A DNA stretch of 64,000 bases from Alphaproteobacteria bacterium UBA2966. Lineage in GTDB: Bacteria > Pseudomonadota > Alphaproteobacteria > UBA2966. The notes beneath the pieces were generated by a model that did no database searches, was not told the DNA's origin, and was given only the letters and a program-made list of their open reading frames with translations. Of the stretch, positions 28,938 to 37,175 are shown piece by piece (positions within the stretch are counted from its first letter, which is position 1; every line of letters begins with the position of its first letter). A program made the translations under genes and the position numbers. Where the stretch lies: the NCBI GenBank assembly GCA_002348365.1, contig DEBC01000130.1, forward strand, positions 41,884-105,883, given 5' to 3'.

Positions 28938-29525
28938 CTAGTCAGAGCCTCTGGGCGGCGTCTCATCCCCCTCGCCGAGCGCGCGCTGCATGAAGACGGT
29001 GTCGACCCATTGGCCGTGTTTGAAGCCGATCGATTGCAGAGCGCCGACATGGTGGAACCCGGCACGTTCGTGAAGCTTGATCGAGGCCTCATCCTCAGTG
29101 ACGCCGATGATGGCGACCATCTGGCGGAAGCCCGCCTCTGTGCACTCATCGATCAAGCGTTCCAGAAGGTTCGAGCCCAATCCTCTCCGCGCCGAATCCG
29201 CATCGACGTAGACGGAGTTCTCGACGGCATGGCGATATCCTGGCCGGACGCGATAGGGGGCTGCGTAGGCATAACCCAGGACCACGCCGTCGACCTCCGC
29301 GACCAGGTACGGGAGGCCTCGCTCCTTTACCGCCTCCAACCGGCGCTTGAGCTCATTGACGTCGGGCGGTTCTTCCTCGAAGGAAGTCACGCCACTGAGA
29401 ACGTGGTGGGCGTAGATTCTCTGGATGGCAGGAAGGTCCCGTTCCTGGGCATCGCGAACCAGTGGAGACAATCGCGCGGAGGAGGATGGCGAGGTCAGGC
29501 GAATTCCGCAATTTCGAGGGCACAC
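28938..29525 (-). CDS. GNAT family N-acetyltransferase, phosphinothricin acetyltransferase-like
   Basis: A protein of up to 195 residues with the full GNAT core. VRDAQERDLPAIQRIYAHHV begins the domain, YAAPYRVRPGYRHAVENSVYV is typical of the PAT/Bar/YncA group, and RRGLGSNLLERLIDE is the acetyl-CoA pyrophosphate loop. Such enzymes acetylate small amines such as phosphinothricin or methionine sulfoximine; the natural substrate is uncertain. The start is unclear: GTG 29525 lies 31 bases inside the preceding gene, and TTG 29471 is a shorter option starting just before the domain. It probably forms an operon with the amidohydrolase upstream. Confidence 0.8.
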   Translation of the reverse strand: MCPRNCGIRLTSPSSSARLSPLVRDAQERDLPAIQRIYAHHVLSGVTSFEEEPPDVNELKRRLEAVKERGLPYLVAEVDGVVLGYAYAAPYRVRPGYRHAVENSVYVDADSARRGLGSNLLERLIDECTEAGFRQMVAIIGVTEDEASIKLHERAGFHHVGALQSIGFKHGQWVDTVFMQRALGEGDETPPRGSD

Positions 29526-30382
29526 AAGGTCTCGATCAGGCTGGTCATATGTGACTTCACCTTTTCCATGCTTGGCAGGCGGCGAATCTTCGCTTCATCC
29601 ATGTAGAGCGCCCTGTTGATCTCGATCTGTAGCGCATGGATCCCGTCGGCTGGTCGACCGTAGTGACGCGTGATGTAACCCCCGGCATAGGGCGTATTGC
29701 GGCGAACGGTGTAGCCCAGCGAAGTCAATATCTCCTCTGCCGCATCCGTCAGACTCGGGTGGCAACTTGTGCCGTAGCGGTCGCCGAGCACGATCTCAGC
29801 CCGTTCGTGCCCCGAGTCCCGGTCCATCGGACCACCCACAGACGGCATCGAATGACAATCGACGAGGACGGCATGTTTGAACTTGCGGCGGGTCGACTCC
29901 AACAGATCGGCCAGCGCCCGGTGATAGGGCAGGTAGAGCTCATTGACGCGACGCACAGCCTCGGCGAATTGCAGTTTGCCGCCGTAAATCTCGGCGCCGC
30001 TCGAAACCACTCTTGCAATGGTTCCGAGCCCTCCAGCGACCCGGTAGGAGCGGGTATTCACATAGTCGGGGAGGTCATCCTCGAACATGGCAGGGTCCAG
30101 TTCCCAGGCCTCACGATTGACGTCGAGATAGGCCCGCGGGAAATTCGCCCGGATCAGGGGAACTCCCTGTGCCGGAGCTTCTCCGAACAGTTCGTCGACG
30201 AAGCTGTCTTCCGATTTTCTCAGGCTGTGGGCATCGAGGCGAGAGGCGGCGAGCAGGTCGTCCGGGTACTCCGAACCGCTGTGGGGTGAAGCGAACACAA
30301 GCGGTGACGACGCCGCTCTCGGTGCCAACACGTCGAACGGGGCTGGGGTTAATTCGATCGCCGCTTCAGGCACAGCCGCCAT
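29495..30382 (-). CDS. N-formylglutamate amidohydrolase family protein
   Basis: A 295-residue member of the FGase (HutG-type) family, zinc amidohydrolases that release formate from N-formyl-L-glutamate in histidine breakdown. Conserved features seen are FASPHSGSEYP near the N terminus, RKSEDSFVDELF, FPRAYLDVNREAWELD, LVDCHSMPS and QIEINRALYMDE. No other hut genes are nearby, so the true substrate may be another N-acyl amino acid. A second family member lies at 44353. ATG 30382 is the start. Confidence 0.88.
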   Translation of the reverse strand: MAAVPEAAIELTPAPFDVLAPRAASSPLVFASPHSGSEYPDDLLAASRLDAHSLRKSEDSFVDELFGEAPAQGVPLIRANFPRAYLDVNREAWELDPAMFEDDLPDYVNTRSYRVAGGLGTIARVVSSGAEIYGGKLQFAEAVRRVNELYLPYHRALADLLESTRRKFKHAVLVDCHSMPSVGGPMDRDSGHERAEIVLGDRYGTSCHPSLTDAAEEILTSLGYTVRRNTPYAGGYITRHYGRPADGIHALQIEINRALYMDEAKIRRLPSMEKVKSHMTSLIETLCALEIAEFA

Positions 30383-30599
30383 GACCTGACTATGTAGGCT
30401 GTGGCGCCCGAACGGGCAAGCGAAAGCACGCTTGATCTGTTGTAATTCTGCAAATGCCGATCAGGTGAATCTTTGAGCAGGTTACGAGGGTCTTGCCTTG
30501 TCGGGTCGGTCAAACTAAAACGCGACTCCTTGTCCGGCGGTCGGTAAAATCCGTATCGCCGCGCATCCGCCGGCCTTGCGACGCGGATGCCGACAAAGT

Positions 30600-30674
30600 G
30601 GGCGCGTAGCTCAGCGGGAGAGCACCTCGGTGACATCGAGGGGGTCGTAAGTTCAATCCTTACCGCGCCCACCA
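30600..30674 (+). tRNA. tRNA-Val (anticodon GAC)
   Basis: A complete 75-base tRNA including encoded CCA. The acceptor arm GGGCGCG pairs with CGCGCCC. The D arm is GCTC/GAGC. The anticodon arm CCTCG-GTGACAT-CGAGG places T33 then GAC at 34-36. The variable loop is 5 bases and the T arm is GTAAG-TTCAATC-CTTAC. It reads GUC and GUU valine codons. No integration signs are seen downstream; the next gene begins 36 bases later. Confidence 0.97.
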
Positions 30675-30710
30675 TTTTCTCCATTGCGGCATTGTTGAGA
30701 GGAACCCGAC

Positions 30711-31832
30711 ATGGTTGACCTTGCTGTCGCGACTGCGGACGGGTCCCCTGATCATTCCCTCACCATTCGCGGCCTGAAGGTTCGACCTGTCGACGTGCCC
30801 CTGGAAGACCCGGTGGTCACAGCGAGCGGTACGGTCTCCTCGGCACCGCTGGTCCTGGTCGACCTGCTGACCCGGGAAGGCATCACCGGCCGCGGGTACA
30901 TCTTCACCTATTCGCCGGCCGCGCTGCTGCCCACTGCGCGGCTGGTTCAGAACATGGCTGCCATGATCGAGGGAGAGTCAGTGGCGCCGCACGATCTCGA
31001 TCGGCTCCTGCAGCAGCGCTTTCGCCTGCTCGGCGCGGAGGGTCTGACGGGTATGGCGATGGCGGGCATCGACATGGCGGCGTGGGATGCGCTGGCGCAA
31101 GCGCGGAACATGCCGCTCGCGGAGTTGCTGGGTGGTGCCTGCAAGCCGACCCCGTCCTACTACAGCGCAGGCATGATTGATGAGCCCGAGGCCGAACGTC
31201 TCATCGAGAAGTCACTTGGCATGGGATTCCGGGCCTTCAAGGTCAAGGTCGGCTATCCCAGCGTGGAAGCGGATCGCCGTATCATCCGCTTCATACGACG
31301 GCTGGTGGGGGACGAGTTTGAGCTCATGATCGATTTCAATCAGAGCCTGGACGCACCCGAAGCCGAATCCCGCACCCGGGCACTCGCGTCGGAGAACCTG
31401 ACCTGGATCGAGGAACCGCTGCTTCACCATGACTTCGCCGGACACAGCGCCGTGCGCCGAAAGGTCAAGACGCCAATTCAGATCGGAGAGAACTGGTGGG
31501 GCATACCCGATATGACCAAGAGCCTTGCGGCAGGTGCTTCCGATCTCTGCATGCCCGATGCGATGAAGATCGGTGGTGTCACGGGCTGGATGAAGGCGGC
31601 GGCGCTGGCAGGCGCCCACGGCATGCCCATGTCTTCACATCTGTTCGTCGAGGTTAGCGCTCATCTGTTGGCTGTAACACCGACAGCGCATTGGCATGAA
31701 TACCTTGATTTGGCCAAGCCCGTCCTTCAGCGCCCTCTGGAGATCCGCGATGGCGATGCCATTCCCTCGGATGAACCGGGTACCGGGGTCGATTGGGACG
31801 AGGATTCCGTGGGGCGCTATCTGGTCGACTGA
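30711..31832 (+). CDS. Mandelate racemase/muconate lactonizing enzyme family protein
   Basis: A 373-residue enolase-superfamily protein of the mandelate racemase subgroup. The KxK motif is Lys177 and Lys179 (FRAFKVKVGY). Metal ligands are Asp208 (with Asn210), Glu234 and Glu260. The His-Asp dyad fits His310 (PMSSHLF) with Asp283 (MPDAMKIGG). All catalytic residues for abstraction of a proton alpha to a carboxylate are present, so it should be active as a racemase or acid-sugar dehydratase; the substrate cannot be fixed. ATG 30711 follows GAGAGGAA. It may be read through from the tRNA promoter. Confidence 0.88.
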   Translation: MVDLAVATADGSPDHSLTIRGLKVRPVDVPLEDPVVTASGTVSSAPLVLVDLLTREGITGRGYIFTYSPAALLPTARLVQNMAAMIEGESVAPHDLDRLLQQRFRLLGAEGLTGMAMAGIDMAAWDALAQARNMPLAELLGGACKPTPSYYSAGMIDEPEAERLIEKSLGMGFRAFKVKVGYPSVEADRRIIRFIRRLVGDEFELMIDFNQSLDAPEAESRTRALASENLTWIEEPLLHHDFAGHSAVRRKVKTPIQIGENWWGIPDMTKSLAAGASDLCMPDAMKIGGVTGWMKAAALAGAHGMPMSSHLFVEVSAHLLAVTPTAHWHEYLDLAKPVLQRPLEIRDGDAIPSDEPGTGVDWDEDSVGRYLVD

Positions 31833-32224
31833 TTCGGAGCGGCGTTACGCATTAACGCTGCTCGGGCGGTTACCCGGAAGCAGATTGAACACGCTCCGGC
31901 GGGCGAACGCCGGGGGTGTCACCCGCCTTTGACGGGAATCCAACCCATAGAATCCCTTAATCTTAAACGGTTGCCACAGTTTTCCGTGAGGGCTTCTAGA
32001 ATCCGTCCCGGAGTCAGGCTGCTCCCACAACGATGCAGGATGGAGAGGCCGGGACTTCAACAGATCCCGTCAGTTACAAATTCATACAACTCACTACGCT
32101 GCAGACAAACTTCTCGAACATCGAATCGCTTAAATCGTACGTGGTTGGTTTGGTAACCCGGATGGGGCGCACATTTGATCCGGGAGCTTTTGTCAGAGAT
32201 TGGTGGTGAAGGGAGTTTGTGGAC
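31833..32224. other. Intergenic region with no confident gene
   Basis: About 390 bases. A GC-rich partial inverted repeat near 31897-31929 (GGCGGG ... CCCGCC followed by TTTG) may end the upstream gene. An ATG at 32033 opens a 58-codon frame ending at 32209, immediately before the ribosome binding site of the next gene. That frame has no ribosome binding site and no family I know, so I do not call it. Confidence 0.4.
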
Positions 32225-32563
32225 ATGGGACGGGAAAGGACGATCAACAGGACGGTATCGCAGTACATTGGAGTGTTGATCTTGGGTGCCATCGTGGGAA
32301 CGGTCATGGCCATTGTGGGATCTGTCACGGCCATCGCGACGGCCAATGCACATGTAGCGATTTATGCGACGTCCATTCCGGCGACGTATGAGGCCGCGCG
32401 TCTTGACGTCGTGGCGGTCATGGAGCCGTCGAACTGGTGGGATGATTTCGAGCTGGCTCTGCCGAATCTCGAGCTGCGCCCGGAGGATCCAAATCTGATG
32501 AATTCTCCGGTCATCGAATTGAGCAACGGCATGGAAATGGTCGGCACAAACGTCGCTGAATAG
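32225..32563 (+). CDS. Small membrane-anchored protein with an ELALP motif (paralogue 1)
   Basis: A 112-residue protein I do not recognise. One hydrophobic helix (about residues 14-43) contains GAIVGTVMAIVG. The remaining 70 residues are soluble and acidic and include WWDDFELALPNLEL (about 72-85). The protein encoded at 32911 has the same plan: a GAAVGT helix, then HWQDELELALPDDL. The two are probably diverged paralogues. ATG 32225 has GAAGGGAG 9 bases upstream; GTG 32219 is too close to it. Helix orientation and function are unknown. Confidence 0.65.
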   Translation: MGRERTINRTVSQYIGVLILGAIVGTVMAIVGSVTAIATANAHVAIYATSIPATYEAARLDVVAVMEPSNWWDDFELALPNLELRPEDPNLMNSPVIELSNGMEMVGTNVAE

Positions 32564-32910
32564 ATCGGCTCATCACGACGGTCAAAGTGCCCGCCGCCGG
32601 CCGAAGTGGTGCACACGGACGGAACTCAACAGTCTTCCTATGAGTTCTTATAGGTTAGGCACTCCTACCGCATGTAGCAGGGATTTCCTGACGCTCTACA
32701 ATATGATGTGGATCTGGCCGATCGCTCTCGTGGATTTGAGCGCCAGAAACAAATCGTTACATGTCGAAACCCGCCAGAAATCCGTAACGTCGTACGGTTA
32801 GTCAGCTCAGACTCATGTGATGGGGTGCCTCCCACAGCCATATGGGGGACCGCTCGCCTGCAACGGCGAATGTGTTCGGTGAGGGAGAGAGCTGAGGACA
32901 GGAGGGGAAG
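32564..32910. other. Intergenic region between the two small membrane proteins
   Basis: About 350 bases. It contains a short repeated-looking run (TATGAGTTCTTATAGG) near 32639-32654 and a GGAGGGG ribosome binding site at its right end. No open frame longer than about 32 codons in the + direction looks real. It presumably carries the promoter of the downstream gene; I see no defined element. Confidence 0.4.
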
Positions 32911-33183
32911 ATGCGTCACCCGTTATTCGGATATGCGATCGCGGTTGCAATCGGCGCCGCTGTGGGTACGGGCGCTGCCGTACTGGGGCCGAACCCAGTC
33001 AAAACCTGTGTGGTCAACCCGGTTGCTGCGTCTGAGGCCGATCCGGTGGCTCACTGGCAGGACGAGTTGGAACTCGCTCTGCCCGATGACCTGCCGGCAA
33101 CACAGAAGCATGCCACGCTTGCCGGCTCGGGTGCTGACGATTTTCTGGGCCTGGAATTGGCAGGCGACTCCAAGGGTCACTAA
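32911..33183 (+). CDS. Small membrane-anchored protein with an ELALP motif (paralogue 2)
   Basis: A 90-residue protein with an N-terminal hydrophobic helix (about residues 6-26, YAIAVAIGAAVGTGAAVLG), a short linker holding one Cys, then HWQDELELALPDDLPA (about 48-63) and a Gly/Asp/Leu-rich tail. It shares helix and motif with the protein at 32225. ATG 32911 sits 6-7 bases after a perfect AGGAGGGG site, strong evidence for expression. It could be exported or anchored with the motif outside; I cannot assign a function. Confidence 0.7.
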   Translation: MRHPLFGYAIAVAIGAAVGTGAAVLGPNPVKTCVVNPVAASEADPVAHWQDELELALPDDLPATQKHATLAGSGADDFLGLELAGDSKGH

Positions 33184-33250
33184 GCAAGCTGCAGTGGCGA
33201 GGTGCGCTACCGCGGCGCCTCGCTGCGCGCCGAAGGCGATCGTTCTGCCA

Positions 33251-33958
33251 TCATCTCAGCGAGACTGCGTTTGGCTTGTCCCTCGGTATCGAATTTTCGT
33301 CTGCCAGCCATGCTGCCAGATGGCTTTTCACTTCGGGCCATTCATCGTCGAGGATCGAATGCCAGGGGGTATCCCGGCTCATGCCTTTAACGATCATGTG
33401 GTTGAAAAAGATGCCCTGGAACCGGAAGCCGAGGCGTCGAGCGGCCGCCCGGGATTTGGCATTCAGGGAATTGCACTGCCATTGCATGCGCCGGTAGCCG
33501 AGGTCGGTCATGGCATGATCGAGCAGAAGGTAAAGGGCTTCTGTGCCGCCCCGGGTTCTTTGCAGCGATGGCCCAAACCAGATGTAGCCGATCTCAATCA
33601 CGCCAGCCTTGGGGTGAATGTCGAGATAGCTCGCCATGCCGCAGGCGAGCCCCGTTTCCTCGGAGCGAATTGCATAGGTCACCCGTTCGAACATGGCCGC
33701 GTTGTTCTCCAGCTATGTCTTGAATGAGTCGACGTCCGCCCATGGCCCGTCTGGCAGAAAATCCCAGATCCCGCGTGCCTTATCGGACCCGTGGGAGGAG
33801 TGGTACAGCTCATCGGCGTGAACCGGCGGATTGAGCGGTTCCAGTCGGACGTGCCGGCCTTCAACAGGTGTGCGAGCCGAAATGAGGCCGCTTGGCGGGG
33901 TCTCGACGGTAGCCCCCGACAACGGTCGGGGAAAGGGAACTTCCTGATCTGGTTTCAT
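33251..33958 (-). pseudogene. GNAT family acetyltransferase (RimJ/RimL-like), interrupted by in-frame TAG
   Basis: The frame from ATG 33958 to 33251 (236 codons) encodes a RimJ/RimL-type acetyltransferase with a TAG at 33713-33715 (codon 82). Before it: GRHVRLEPLNPPVHADELY and WDFLPDGPWADVDSFKT. After it, same frame: LENNAAMFERVTYAI, GMASYLDIHPKAGVIEIGYIW and QRTRGGTEALYLLLDHA (acetyl-CoA site), then RLGFRFQGIF. The family often has Trp at the interrupted codon, which would need only TGG to TAG. The acetyl-CoA half could still be made from the ATG at 33694 but would lack the first strands of the fold. Confidence 0.78.
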
Positions 33959-34123
33959 GCCATCTTCGTATCAGAAATTGGACCTGAAGGCCTCGATTCA
34001 GTTGCCATCCGCCACCGCTGGCGGTCGCCCGGATCCGACGTCCGGGGACCGTGGAGTTGACAGAATTCCTCCGCATACCTATGTTTCGCGCCGGTCTGGA
34101 GCCATCAAAGCCATTTGAATGCC

Positions 34124-34249
34124 ATGAAGGTCGTCAATTCACTGAAATCCGCCAAGAAGCGGCACCGTAACTGCCGGGTGGTGCGCCGCCGCGGCCGTGT
34201 CTATGTGATCAACAAGACCAACCGGCGTTTCAAGGCTCGCCAAGGCTGA
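34124..34249 (+). CDS. rpmJ: 50S ribosomal protein bL36
   Basis: A 41-residue, highly basic ribosomal protein. The translation begins [17 protein letters not shown] and ends [15 protein letters not shown], matching the longer, zinc-ligand-poor form of bL36 found in Alphaproteobacteria. It has its own strong terminator 30 bases downstream, so it is probably transcribed alone. Confidence 0.95.
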   Translation: MKVVNSLKSAKKRHRNCRVVRRRGRVYVINKTNRRFKARQG

Positions 34250-34278
34250 ATCGCCTCAAGTACGTTCTATGGTTTTGG

Positions 34279-34304
34279 ACCGCGCCTGTTGGCGCGGTTT
34301 TTTT
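34279..34304 (+). terminator. Rho-independent terminator after rpmJ
   Basis: CCGCGCC (34280-34286), loop TGTT and GGCGCGG (34291-34297) form a perfect 7-bp GC-rich stem followed by seven Ts. A textbook terminator 30 bases after the rpmJ stop. Confidence 0.92.
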
Positions 34305-34426
34305 GTTGTGGCCGCGTGGCGCGAGAAAACGAATATGCCCGGCCTAGCGAACCTCACCGGCCCGGCGTATGGTTCGCCGGAAGGTAAGGATCCTAGATCC
34401 TGGTCGCGTGAGCGAAGGAGCGAGCC

Positions 34427-35914
34427 ATGAGAATGCCTGAGCCCGATCAAAGCGTCCTCGCCGCGCGCGATACGCTGATTGCCTCCCTGCAAAGCATTGT
34501 GGCCGAGGAAGGCGTGATCTGGAGCGAGAACCAGCTCAAGGCATATGAGTCCGATGGACTCACGGCGTACCGGCAGCTCCCTCTCGTGGTCGTCCTGCCC
34601 GAGGACACGCGTCAGGTGTCCGAAATCCTCAAGATCTGTTCTGAACACGGGGCCAAGGTTGTCCCCCGTGGCGCGGGAACGTCTCTTTCAGGCGGCGCAT
34701 TGCCGTTGGCCGATGGGGTCCTTCTGGCTCTCGGGAAATTCAATCGCATTCTCGAGATCGACTACGAGAACCGCTGTGCCGTCGTTCAACCTGGCGTGTC
34801 CAATCTTGCCATCAGTGAAGCGGTTGCGGATCAGGGCTTCTATTATGCGCCCGATCCATCCAGTCAGATTGTCTGTTCCATCGGCGGCAACGTCGCCGAA
34901 AACTCCGGTGGTGTTCACTGCCTCAAGTACGGTGTCACGACCAACAACATCCTCGGCCTCGAAATCGTTCTCATGAGCGGTGAAATCATCCGTCTCGGCG
35001 GAAAACACCTCGACCCGGAAGGGTACGACTTGATGGGCGTGATGACCGGCTCCGAGGGACTCCTTGGAGTCATCACGGAGGTTACGGTTCGGATTCTCAA
35101 GCGGCCCGAATTGGCCCGTGCGGTGCTGGTCGGATTCCCCGAACTGGAGGATGGCGGGCAATTCGTTGCCGACTTGATCGGCGCCGGCATCATTCCGGCG
35201 GGCATGGAAATGATGGACAAGCCGGCCACTCACGCGGCCGAAGAATATTGTCAGGCCGGCTATCCCCTGGATGCTGAGGCACTGGTGATCGTCGAACTCG
35301 ACGGGCACTCCACCGAGGTCGATCACCTGATCGGCCAGGTCGAAGAAATTGCGCACAAATGCGGTGCATCATCGCTGCGCACCAGTCAGTCGGAAGAAGA
35401 GCGCCTGAACTTCTGGTCAGGAAGAAAGGCCGCTTTCTCATCGATCGGTCGCATTTCGCCGGATTACTTTTGCATGGACGGCACGATTCCACGCCGGTCC
35501 TTGCCGGAAGTGCTTAAGCGCATGGCGCAGATGTCCGACAGGTTTGGTTTGCGGGTCGCAAATGTCTTCCATGCGGGAGACGGCAACCTGCACCCCCTGA
35601 TTCTTTACGACGCCAACCAGCCTGGAGAGCTGGAAAGAGCGGAGGAATTCGGAGCTGAGATTCTGAAGCTCTGTGTCGAAGTCGGGGGAGTCCTAACGGG
35701 TGAGCATGGGGTCGGCGTGGAAAAGCGCGATCTCATGGGGGTCATGTTCAGTGAAGCCGATCTGGAGCAGCAGCAACGCCTCAAATGTGCTTTCGATCCC
35801 GAAGGGTCCCTGAACCCGGGCAAGGTATTTCCAACGCTTCATCGCTGCGCGGAGCTGGGGCGCATGCACGTCCATCGGGGCCAAGTCCCGTTTCCTGATA
35901 TCGAACGTTTCTAG
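34427..35914 (+). CDS. glcD: Glycolate oxidase subunit GlcD
   Basis: The FAD-binding catalytic subunit of membrane-associated glycolate dehydrogenase, which oxidises glycolate to glyoxylate. The 495-residue protein has an FAD_binding_4 domain (about 50-190: VPRGAGTSLSGGALPL, PDPSSQIVCSIGGNVAENSG) and a C-terminal FAD-oxidase domain with FHAGDGNLHPLILYD and GVLTGEHGVGVEKR. ATG 34427 has AAGGAG upstream. glcE follows after 14 bases and glcF after that, a complete operon. Confidence 0.95.
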   Translation: MRMPEPDQSVLAARDTLIASLQSIVAEEGVIWSENQLKAYESDGLTAYRQLPLVVVLPEDTRQVSEILKICSEHGAKVVPRGAGTSLSGGALPLADGVLLALGKFNRILEIDYENRCAVVQPGVSNLAISEAVADQGFYYAPDPSSQIVCSIGGNVAENSGGVHCLKYGVTTNNILGLEIVLMSGEIIRLGGKHLDPEGYDLMGVMTGSEGLLGVITEVTVRILKRPELARAVLVGFPELEDGGQFVADLIGAGIIPAGMEMMDKPATHAAEEYCQAGYPLDAEALVIVELDGHSTEVDHLIGQVEEIAHKCGASSLRTSQSEEERLNFWSGRKAAFSSIGRISPDYFCMDGTIPRRSLPEVLKRMAQMSDRFGLRVANVFHAGDGNLHPLILYDANQPGELERAEEFGAEILKLCVEVGGVLTGEHGVGVEKRDLMGVMFSEADLEQQQRLKCAFDPEGSLNPGKVFPTLHRCAELGRMHVHRGQVPFPDIERF

Positions 35915-35928
35915 GGCAGTTAACGGCC

Positions 35929-37161
35929 GTGTCCGAAACCTACCGCCCCGCCGATGCGGACCAGGTTCAGGAGATCGTCGCCTGGGCGGTAGCCGAGGAA
36001 CGACCTCTCGAGATACGCGGAGCCGGATCAAAGCGGGCGTTGGGGCGGCCCATGGAAGTTTGCAGCACACTCGACCTCTCCGGGTTGACGGGACTTACCT
36101 ACTATGAGCCGGGCGAACTTGTTCTTGCGGCGTGCAGCGGCACACCACTCAGCGTGATCGAGGCAAAGCTCGGCGAGAACGCGCAGCGGTTGGCGTTCGA
36201 ACCTGCAGACTATGGAAGTATCCTGGGTGGCACGGCAGGACAATCGACGATTGGAGGTGTTCTAGCCTGCAATATTTCCGGGCCGCGGCGTATCCAGGTT
36301 GGTGCCGCACGGGATCACTGTCTCGGCGTCTCGGGCGTTTCCGGGCGGGGTGAGGCTTTCAAGTCGGGGGGACGGGTTGTCAAGAACGTGACGGGCTATG
36401 ACCTCTCCAAGCTGATGGCTGGCTCCTACGGCACTCTGGCAGCACTGACCGAAGTCACGTTCAAGGTTTTGCCGATGCCGGAGAAGACGCGGACCGTCCT
36501 GGTGTTTGGATTGAGCGTGTCGGAAGGCATTTCCGTGCTGGGTCAGGCATCCTCGAGCGATCTCGAACCTTCGGGTTTGAGTCACCTTCCGGCGGCTGCG
36601 GCATCCCGGTGTTCGGTTGGCTATGTGACTCAACCGGGCGACAGCGTCTCTGCGATACGCATCGAAGGACCAGCGCCGTCGGTGGAAGCCAGATGCCGCT
36701 CGTTGCGCGAGATGTTCGAAGATCGGGGTGCGACGGAGGAGTTGCACGGTCACAATTCATCGACCCTGTGGCGGGAAATAGCGGACGTGGATTTGCTCGG
36801 GGAAGCTGGGGGCGATTTGTGGCGCCTTTCTGTCCCGCCCTCGACCGCCGCCGGTGTTGTCGACCGGATCGGCGCAGCCCTCCCATCAACCTGCGATGCA
36901 GAGTTTCTTTTCGATTGGGCTGGCGGTCTCGTCTGGCTCGATATCAACGCCGCCAAAGATGCGGCCCACGAACTTGTCCGGGACGCCCTTGCAGCGAGTG
37001 GCGGTCATGCCACCCTCATTCGGGCATCGGAAGAGGTTCGCCGCACAATACCGGTGTTTCAGCCTACAAGCCCTGGCCTTGCGGCACTGAACGCCAGGGT
37101 GAAACAGGGTTTTGATCCGCGCGGGCTCCTCAATCCCGGCCGCATGAGCGCGGAATACTGA
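35929..37161 (+). CDS. glcE: Glycolate oxidase subunit GlcE
   Basis: The second FAD-binding-fold subunit of glycolate dehydrogenase. The 410-residue protein shows RPLEIRGAGSKRALGRP, ILGGTAGQSTIGGVLACNISGPRR-type phosphate contacts (about 104-127), KNVTGYDLSKLMAGSYGTL and the C-terminal FDPRGLLNPGRM. GTG 35929 is the start. Spacing of 14 bases to both glcD and glcF supports co-transcription. Confidence 0.93.
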   Translation: MSETYRPADADQVQEIVAWAVAEERPLEIRGAGSKRALGRPMEVCSTLDLSGLTGLTYYEPGELVLAACSGTPLSVIEAKLGENAQRLAFEPADYGSILGGTAGQSTIGGVLACNISGPRRIQVGAARDHCLGVSGVSGRGEAFKSGGRVVKNVTGYDLSKLMAGSYGTLAALTEVTFKVLPMPEKTRTVLVFGLSVSEGISVLGQASSSDLEPSGLSHLPAAAASRCSVGYVTQPGDSVSAIRIEGPAPSVEARCRSLREMFEDRGATEELHGHNSSTLWREIADVDLLGEAGGDLWRLSVPPSTAAGVVDRIGAALPSTCDAEFLFDWAGGLVWLDINAAKDAAHELVRDALAASGGHATLIRASEEVRRTIPVFQPTSPGLAALNARVKQGFDPRGLLNPGRMSAEY

Positions 37162-37175
37162 GGCGAGATCCCCGG

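Noticed and set aside
32033..32209. A 58-codon frame just upstream of the first small membrane protein gene
   Set aside because: The peptide looks plausible and ends right at the next ribosome binding site, but it has no ribosome binding site and no known similarity; not enough to call.
32708..33727. A 339-codon + strand frame spanning the second small membrane protein and the broken GNAT
   Set aside because: It overlaps two genes supported by motifs and a ribosome binding site, and its translation is low-complexity with no family.
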